Below are positions 5,139-9,114 of a stretch of DNA of 9,114 nucleotides, one piece after another. Origin of the DNA: JABMRP01 sp964444795 (GTDB lineage Bacteria; Planctomycetota; Planctomycetia; Pirellulales; Thermoguttaceae); contig CAYUIQ010000310.1 of assembly GCA_964444795.1 (NCBI GenBank), positions 1-9,114 on the forward strand, read 5' to 3'. Each line of letters opens with the position of its first letter. Positions within the stretch are counted from its first letter, which is position 1. Under the pieces are notes generated by a model. It searched no databases. It saw only the letters and a list, made by a program, of their open reading frames with translations, and was not told the DNA's origin. Both the position numbers and the translations under genes were made by a program.

Positions 5139-6592
5139 CAGGATTGTAGCGACTTGGCGACGTCGGTTCGATAGGCGGAAAGGGCGGGCAAATAGCCGAC
5201 GATCGAGGCCAGTATGATCAGACCGGGTATCAAGATCAACTCCGTTGGTTGAAACTGCATCGCACGGACCGCGACGCCCGTCTCTTCGGTAATCCGGGTA
5301 CTGAACGCGCCGATGGTACCGTGGCCCAGCAGAAGGCCGATGAAACCGCCCCCCAGCGACAGCAGGATCGATTCCAGCAGGATAATGACCATCACGGTCA
5401 CCCGGCTGGCACCCAGCGCCCGCATCACGGCGATATCGTGGCGCCGCTCGCTCATCGAGTTGTAGATGCTCACCAGCAGCCCGAGCCCGGCCACCACGAC
5501 GACCATCACCACTAGAATCAAGAGCACCAATTGCACATTGCCCACGATCCCGTCGAACAACTCGGTGATCACTTCGCCCGGGACGACGGCCTGGCCGATC
5601 GTATCTCCGTTGATTTCTCTCTGCAGGTTCATCGCCTCGACCAGGTTCTCCTCACTGGTGCAGACGAGGATTGCGGTCACTTTCTTTAACTCGGAGGGGA
5701 TATCGCCGCCGTGATCGTGCCCGGCGTGGCTATCCTCGGCGTGGTCTTCGGCGTGAGCCGCCTCGTCGTCATGACCATCGGCTTCGTGCGCGTGGCCATC
5801 CTCGGGGTCCTCGGGGACACCGGCTTCGGCGTGTTCGGGAGCGTGGTCGTCGTGTTCGGGCTCGTCGGCCGTAGCGGGTGTATCCGGCTTCTCGCCGGCG
5901 GGGAAGGCGGTTGTTTCCTTGAGATCGACCGCATCTGGTTCCGCGTGGATGTGGCCTTTGAGCCGGAAGAAACCTTCGATGTTGACGAAGATCGCCCGAT
6001 CGTTGGGCGTGCCGGTCGGCTCAAATATACCGACGACGGTGAATTTGTCGGCGTGGGCCTCTCCGCCTTCCTTGACTCCGTGGGTGACCTGGAACGTGTC
6101 GCCCAGTTTCAGACCGGTCTTGCGCGCGGCGGTTGGTCCCACGACGGCACAAAAGTACTCATCGTAGTAGAAATTGCGGTTCGGCTCCTCGAAAGCATAC
6201 TTCTGGCCGTCGCCATATTCGAGATCTTCAAACATGTCGGGCATGGTGCCCACGATGCGGTGGTCCTTGTAGCTTCCGCCCATGCACAGCGGGTAGGCGG
6301 CCTCGACGTACGGACGATCGACGAGCCATTCGTAGTAGGTGTAGGGGATATTGCCGATCGGGCGGCTGAGGTGATAGACCGTGTTGAGCACGAGCTGCAA
6401 CTGGCCGCCCTTGTTGGCGCCGACGATCAGGTTATATCCTCCGGCGCCGCGATCGAACGATTTTTTCACCACACCGTGGATCACCAGCACGCACACGACC
6501 AGCGCCACGCCCAACCCCATGGCCACTGCCGTCAGGACCGACGACAGGCTCCGCTGCTGAATACTCCGCCAAGCAACCTTCCAAAGACTCAT
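5138..6592 (-). CDS. FtsX/MacB-like ABC permease with a histidine-rich periplasmic insertion
   Basis: A 484-aa inner-membrane permease of the FtsX/LolCE/MacB type. Helix 1 spans about 17-41, a large periplasmic MacB_PCD-like domain runs 42-348, and the C-terminal FtsX module has helices near 349-377, 396-425 and 449-472. Between helices 2 and 3 sits the coupling segment SERRHDIAVMRALGASR (381-397), diagnostic of the family, which contacts the ATPase. Such permeases usually perform mechanotransmission or lipoprotein, peptide or lipid movement rather than classical import. Residues 244-297 of the periplasmic domain are an insertion with 11 His among Asp/Glu/Ala, including HAH, DGHDD and GHDHGG, the composition of flexible zinc or other divalent-metal-binding loops. 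The ATG at 6592 (MSLWKVAWRSI) lies in the downstream copy of a duplicated junction, in an ATGA overlap with a 19-codon ORF. The stop overlaps the next gene by 1 bp. Substrate is not determinable; a metal link is inference. Confidence 0.9.
   Translation of the reverse strand: MSLWKVAWRSIQQRSLSSVLTAVAMGLGVALVVCVLVIHGVVKKSFDRGAGGYNLIVGANKGGQLQLVLNTVYHLSRPIGNIPYTYYEWLVDRPYVEAAYPLCMGGSYKDHRIVGTMPDMFEDLEYGDGQKYAFEEPNRNFYYDEYFCAVVGPTAARKTGLKLGDTFQVTHGVKEGGEAHADKFTVVGIFEPTGTPNDRAIFVNIEGFFRLKGHIHAEPDAVDLKETTAFPAGEKPDTPATADEPEHDDHAPEHAEAGVPEDPEDGHAHEADGHDDEAAHAEDHAEDSHAGHDHGGDIPSELKKVTAILVCTSEENLVEAMNLQREINGDTIGQAVVPGEVITELFDGIVGNVQLVLLILVVMVVVVAGLGLLVSIYNSMSERRHDIAVMRALGASRVTVMVIILLESILLSLGGGFIGLLLGHGTIGAFSTRITEETGVAVRAMQFQPTELILIPGLIILASIVGYLPALSAYRTDVAKSLQS
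5702..5863 (-). other. His/Asp/Glu-rich insertion in the permease periplasmic domain
   Basis: Encodes residues 244-297 of the permease, with 11 His in 54 residues and most of the rest Asp, Glu or Ala. Two more His (214, 216: GHIHAE) lie just before it. It sits between the conserved strand ending NIEGFF and the strand KKVTAILVCT, so it is a loop insertion that leaves the domain fold intact. Low-complexity His/acidic loops of this type are known in zinc and other divalent-metal transport proteins; binding here is not shown. Confidence 0.8.
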
Positions 6593-6692
6593 TCGCTTGC
6601 TACCTCAGACACGGACCGCGGCGTTGATTTCTTCTTCCAAAGACTCATCCGCTCTCCACCTCAGACACTAACCACGGCGTTGATTTCTTCCA
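6581..6692. repeat. 56-bp tandem duplication across the ATPase/permease gene junction
   Basis: Two adjacent copies, 6581-6636 and 6637-6692, match at 47 of 56 positions by hand alignment. On the minus strand each unit contains the last roughly 9 codons of the ATPase (EEINA-V-V), its TGA, the ribosome-site segment, and the first codons of the permease (ATGAGTCTTTGG). The upstream copy still ends the ATPase gene and the downstream copy still starts the permease. The Shine-Dalgarno GGTGGAGAGCGG before the upstream ATG is intact, whereas the downstream copy has GGTAGCAAGCGA. Confidence 0.9.
6589..6648 (-). CDS. 19-codon mini-ORF created by the junction duplication, coupled to the permease start
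   Basis: Begins at the duplicated permease ATG (6648) with the intact SD (GGAG, 5 nt spacer), reads MSLWKKKST and on through 19 codons, and ends at a TGA that overlaps the true permease ATG as ATGA (6589-6592). The peptide is an accidental out-of-frame reading of duplicated ATPase DNA and need have no function of its own. Ribosomes loading at the good site would terminate exactly at the permease start, whose own SD is degraded, so it may act as a coupling leader. Translation is inferred from layout only. Confidence 0.45.
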   Translation of the reverse strand: MSLWKKKSTPRSVSEVASE

Positions 6693-7329
6693 GACGATCG
6701 ATCCGGTCGAACTGATCGGACACGTCGGGTGAATGGGTGACCATGACCAGGGCCACCTCTTCCTCGCGACACGTCTCGCGCAGCAGGTCGACTATCTGTT
6801 GCTGATGTCCCGAGTCGACGTTGGCCGTCGGCTCGTCGGCCAGCAGCAGCTTGGGGCGATTGGCCAGCGCCCGGGCGACGGCCACGCGCTGCTGTTCGCC
6901 GACGGAGAGCATGGCCGGCTTGTGGGTGATGCGGTGGGCGAGGCCGACGCGATCGAGCAACTGGCGCGCCCGGTCCGCGTCGATGCGCCGGCCGGTAAAC
7001 CGCATCGCCAGCAGCACGTTCTCCAAGGCCGAGAACCCGGCCAGGAGGTTGAACGTTTGGAAAACGTACCCGATCCGCTCGGCCCGATAGCGGTCGCACT
7101 CCGCCTCGGTCAACACGGTCAGGTCGATATTGTCGAGCTTCACGCGGCCGGAGTCGGGACGGCTGATCCCGGAAATGACGTGCAGCAGCGTGGTCTTGCC
7201 GCAGCCGCTGCGCCCCACCACCACGACCTGCTCGCCGGGCGACACATGGTAGTCGGCAATGTCGAGGATCGGCAAGACGGTGCCGTCGGGCTCGTGAAAG
7301 GACTTCTTGATTTTTGCGAGTTGTAACAT
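6661..7329 (-). CDS. ABC transporter ATP-binding protein (LolD/MacB type)
   Basis: 222 aa, the normal size for a stand-alone LolD/MacB/FtsE-class ATPase. Motifs in order: Walker A GRSGCGKT (39-46), Q-loop Gln91 in YVFQTFNLL, signature LSVGEQQRVAVARAL (141-155; LSVGE in place of LSGGQ), Walker B LLLADEP (161-167) with catalytic Glu166, the D-loop region ANVDSG, and switch His199 in VMVTHS. The phrase YVFQTFNLLAGFSALENVLLAM is typical of the MacB/LolD class, which pairs with FtsX-like permeases such as the one directly downstream. It is first in the minus-strand cluster, so the operon promoter should lie in 7330-7704; no convincing -35/-10 pair was found there for this strand and the SD is weak. 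Its final codons and stop are part of a tandem duplication. Not the expected FetA partner of the distant fetB, though that cannot be excluded. Confidence 0.93.
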   Translation of the reverse strand: MLQLAKIKKSFHEPDGTVLPILDIADYHVSPGEQVVVVGRSGCGKTTLLHVISGISRPDSGRVKLDNIDLTVLTEAECDRYRAERIGYVFQTFNLLAGFSALENVLLAMRFTGRRIDADRARQLLDRVGLAHRITHKPAMLSVGEQQRVAVARALANRPKLLLADEPTANVDSGHQQQIVDLLRETCREEEVALVMVTHSPDVSDQFDRIDRLEEINAVVSV

Positions 7330-7704
7330 GGAGGCGAATCAGGCAGGATTACAGGAGGGGTGGCGACATAGTCCCTTTCGGGGGATCGCAAGCTTTCGGC
7401 CGGCAAAACCGTCGCACGAACCGCTACGTCTTCTCGGTACGCAACGACGGTCGCTTTGGTTCGCCGAACACGCCGGCGACACTTCCCACAGCCGCGTGCC
7501 ATGCCGGCGCACTTGCCCGATGCACTTCTATACTATTCCACCGGTTGCGGTCACGATAGGGGGGCGTTGCTTCTCCGCCCACGGCGGATGCCGCCACGGC
7601 TCAGGGCGATCAACCCCATGGTCCGAGGGGATACCCATTGGACAGAACCTTGTCCGCCAGTTACAGTCGAGTGGAACCTATCACCCAACCGGCCGAGATC
7701 CGCC
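7330..7704. other. 375-bp divergent intergenic region
   Basis: The region lies between the divergent ABC operon and the DUF4380 gene. A plus-strand frame is open from 7456 into the DUF4380 gene, but it encodes an Arg/Pro-rich stretch that precedes a clear signal peptide, so it is not read as protein. It contains small inverted repeats (for example tccgc-ccacg-gcgga near 7575 and ccctttcggg near 7373), and an isolated TATACT at 7529-7534 without a -35. No RNA gene or riboswitch was recognised. It should hold the promoters of both flanking transcripts. Confidence 0.5.
7638..7667 (+). promoter_or_regulatory. Candidate promoter for the DUF4380 gene
   Basis: TTGGAC (7638-7643) and TACAGT (7662-7667) are spaced 18 bp apart and each match 4 of 6 consensus bases; the ATG follows 37 nt downstream. 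The -35 lies in a small inverted repeat GGACA-gaacct-TGTCC (7640-7655) that could be an operator. Matches this weak occur by chance. Confidence 0.3.
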
Positions 7705-9072
7705 ATGAACATTTCCGCCTTGCTCCGTCTTCTTACGCCCCTGATGCTTCTTTTGGCGATCAACTCCCCGGTCGTTGCAGAGGAAGGGCCCGTCGCGAGT
7801 CCGTCGACTTACAGGGGTTGGAAGGGCTACGCACTGGAGAACGGCTTGGTGCGGTTACACGTCGTACCCGACATTGGCGGCCGGGTGATGCAGTACGCGC
7901 TGGGCGAAAAGAAGTTTTTTTGGGTCAACCCGGCGACCGTCGGCAAGACGTCGCCTGCCACGGGCCTTGACCCGGACGGCGGGTGGATGAACCATGGCGG
8001 CGACAAACTTTGGCCCGCTCCACAGGGTTGGGACAACGACCGCCAGTGGCCGGGCCCGCCCGATGCCGTGCTCGACGGTCAACCGCATCGGGCCGAGACG
8101 AACATTGCCCCCTGGGGCATCCAATTGACCAGCCGCGACGATCCGCGCAGCGGCATCCGCTTCAGCCGCCGCATCCGCCTGCATCCGGATTCCACGCGCG
8201 TTTCGATCGAGGCGACCATGACCAACATCGACGACAAGCCTCGCCGTTGGGGTATCTGGGCCCATACGCAACTCGACGCGGGGTTGCCCGGCAGCGACGA
8301 TTACAATCGGCTCATGCGTGCCTGGTGCCCGATCAACCCGAAAAGCCGTTTCGAGAAGGGTTACGATGTGATCTTCGGCAAGAAGAACAACCCGTCCTTC
8401 CAGGCCGACGTCCAGCGCGGGCTGATGAAGGTCAGCTACCATTACCAGGTCGGCAAGATCGGCCTGGACAGCGATGCCGGCTGGGTCGCCACGGTGGACG
8501 GCCGCCGCGGGGACGTCTTCGTTCAGCGGTTTACTTTCGAGCCGAAGAAGACCTATCCGGAAAGGTCCAGCGTCGAGTTCTGGCACAACGGCCTGGGGCG
8601 AATTTATGCCTACAACAAGTGGCTCGACATGGCCGACAATCGGGCGGACACCCCCTACGTGTTCGAGAGCGAAGTGCTCAGCCCGTTCGCCCAATTGCAG
8701 CCCGGCGAGAGCTATACCTGGCGATACGAGTGGAACTCCTGCCGCATCGGCGGCGATTTCCCGGTGGTCGATTGCAGCGAGGCGGGACTGGTTTCCCAGC
8801 CGCTCACTTCTGAGCGAGACGGCGATCGAGTGCGACTACGCGGACGCTTCGGCGTATTCCATCTCGGCCGGCTGGTCCTTGAAGCACGCGACGAGAAGGG
8901 CCGGCTGTTGGCTACAACACTCCACAACGCGACCGCCACGCCTTTGAAACCGGTCGTACTCGACCGCGAGCTGACGCGCCCCCCGGCGGCGAGCAGCGTG
9001 GCGTTGGTGCTGCAAGACGCCGCGGGCAAGCGTATCGGCGAGGTTGCGAGGGTTGGGTTGGGTACACGTTGA
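7705..9072 (+). CDS. Secreted DUF4380 protein (galactose-mutarotase-like beta-sandwich)
   Basis: 455 aa from the ATG at 7705, chosen because a clear signal peptide follows (MNISALLRLLTPLMLLLAIN, likely cleavage after VVA at residue 25). An upstream in-frame start at 7456 would bury it. The mature protein carries DUF4380-type features: ENGLVRLHVVPDIGGRVMQY (45-64), FFWVNP (71-76), NHGGDKLWPAPQGW (96-109), SIEATMTNIDDKPRRWGIW (167-185) and the late block EVLSPFAQLQPGESYTWRYEW (323-343). An extra beta-rich tail (about 365-455) ends the chain. DUF4380 proteins are common in Planctomycetes and share the carbohydrate-binding mutarotase-like fold; a role in sugar binding or modification is family inference, and the catalytic residues are not defined. 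It is divergent from the ABC operon and shows no functional link. The stop at 9070-9072 is followed by 42 bp without a gene. Confidence 0.85.
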   Translation: MNISALLRLLTPLMLLLAINSPVVAEEGPVASPSTYRGWKGYALENGLVRLHVVPDIGGRVMQYALGEKKFFWVNPATVGKTSPATGLDPDGGWMNHGGDKLWPAPQGWDNDRQWPGPPDAVLDGQPHRAETNIAPWGIQLTSRDDPRSGIRFSRRIRLHPDSTRVSIEATMTNIDDKPRRWGIWAHTQLDAGLPGSDDYNRLMRAWCPINPKSRFEKGYDVIFGKKNNPSFQADVQRGLMKVSYHYQVGKIGLDSDAGWVATVDGRRGDVFVQRFTFEPKKTYPERSSVEFWHNGLGRIYAYNKWLDMADNRADTPYVFESEVLSPFAQLQPGESYTWRYEWNSCRIGGDFPVVDCSEAGLVSQPLTSERDGDRVRLRGRFGVFHLGRLVLEARDEKGRLLATTLHNATATPLKPVVLDRELTRPPAASSVALVLQDAAGKRIGEVARVGLGTR

Positions 9073-9114
9073 AGAGGTCGCGTGCGAAGGAAAGACGGGT
9101 GCCATGGGCGGCTT

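Noticed and set aside
5711..6715. A plus-strand open frame opposite the permease gene, with Val/Gly-rich sequence
   Set aside because: It is antisense to the well-supported permease; its hydrophobic look comes from the complement of the His/Asp/Glu codons.
7456..7704. N-terminal extension of the DUF4380 protein by 83 residues
   Set aside because: It would place a clear signal peptide inside the chain; the Arg/Pro-rich extension has no domain character.

Overview
The window looks like chromosomal DNA from a high-GC member of the Planctomycetes (Pirellulales-like). The evidence is a PVC-restricted small protein family (Minf_1886 / TIGR04138 type), a secreted DUF4380 protein, a DUF4190-type membrane protein with a DUF3299-like tail, and many small secreted or membrane proteins of unknown role. 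Taxonomy is inferred from gene content only. No phage, transposon, CRISPR, tRNA or rRNA gene is seen.

Layout. At 58-957 (minus) is a complete class IV PLP aminotransferase (BCAT / D-amino-acid aminotransferase superfamily). Upstream of it, about 980-1680 is a decayed stretch: a truncated FAD-dependent oxidoreductase remnant (982-1362) and a small signal-peptide ORF (1485-1676). Divergent from these is a UPF0014/FetB-type metal-exporter permease (1793-2590, plus) with no ATPase partner beside it. Its stop overlaps the stop of a convergent minus-strand cluster.

That cluster occupies 2587-7329 and reads, in transcription order: LolD/MacB-type ABC ATPase (7329-6661), a 19-codon ORF made by a 56-bp tandem duplication (6648-6589), FtsX/MacB-like permease with a His/Asp/Glu-rich periplasmic insertion (6592-5138), DUF4190 plus DUF3299-like membrane protein (5138-4395), RicT/YaaT PSP1-domain protein with a 12-unit pentapeptide tail (4284-3244), Minf_1886-family protein (3209-2781), and a 65-aa single-span membrane protein (2784-2587). 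Several junctions overlap by 1-4 bp (ATGA, TGATG, GTGA), so most of the cluster is probably one operon. The only sizeable internal gap is 110 bp before ricT and may hold a secondary promoter.

Divergent from the ABC operon, after 375 bp with no convincing gene, lies a secreted DUF4380 protein (7705-9072, plus).

How the genes may work together: the ATPase, the His-rich permease and the DUF3299-like protein form a plausible envelope complex with a metal-binding (perhaps zinc) periplasmic face. The arrangement resembles, from memory, zinc-regulated ABC/DUF3299 clusters of gammaproteobacteria. RicT is an Fe-S protein acting on RNA processing in Bacillus, and its linkage here to an ABC system and a PVC-specific protein is unexplained. 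The most interesting points are the His-rich permease operon, the duplicated gene junction that creates a coupled mini-ORF, and the RicT repeat tail.
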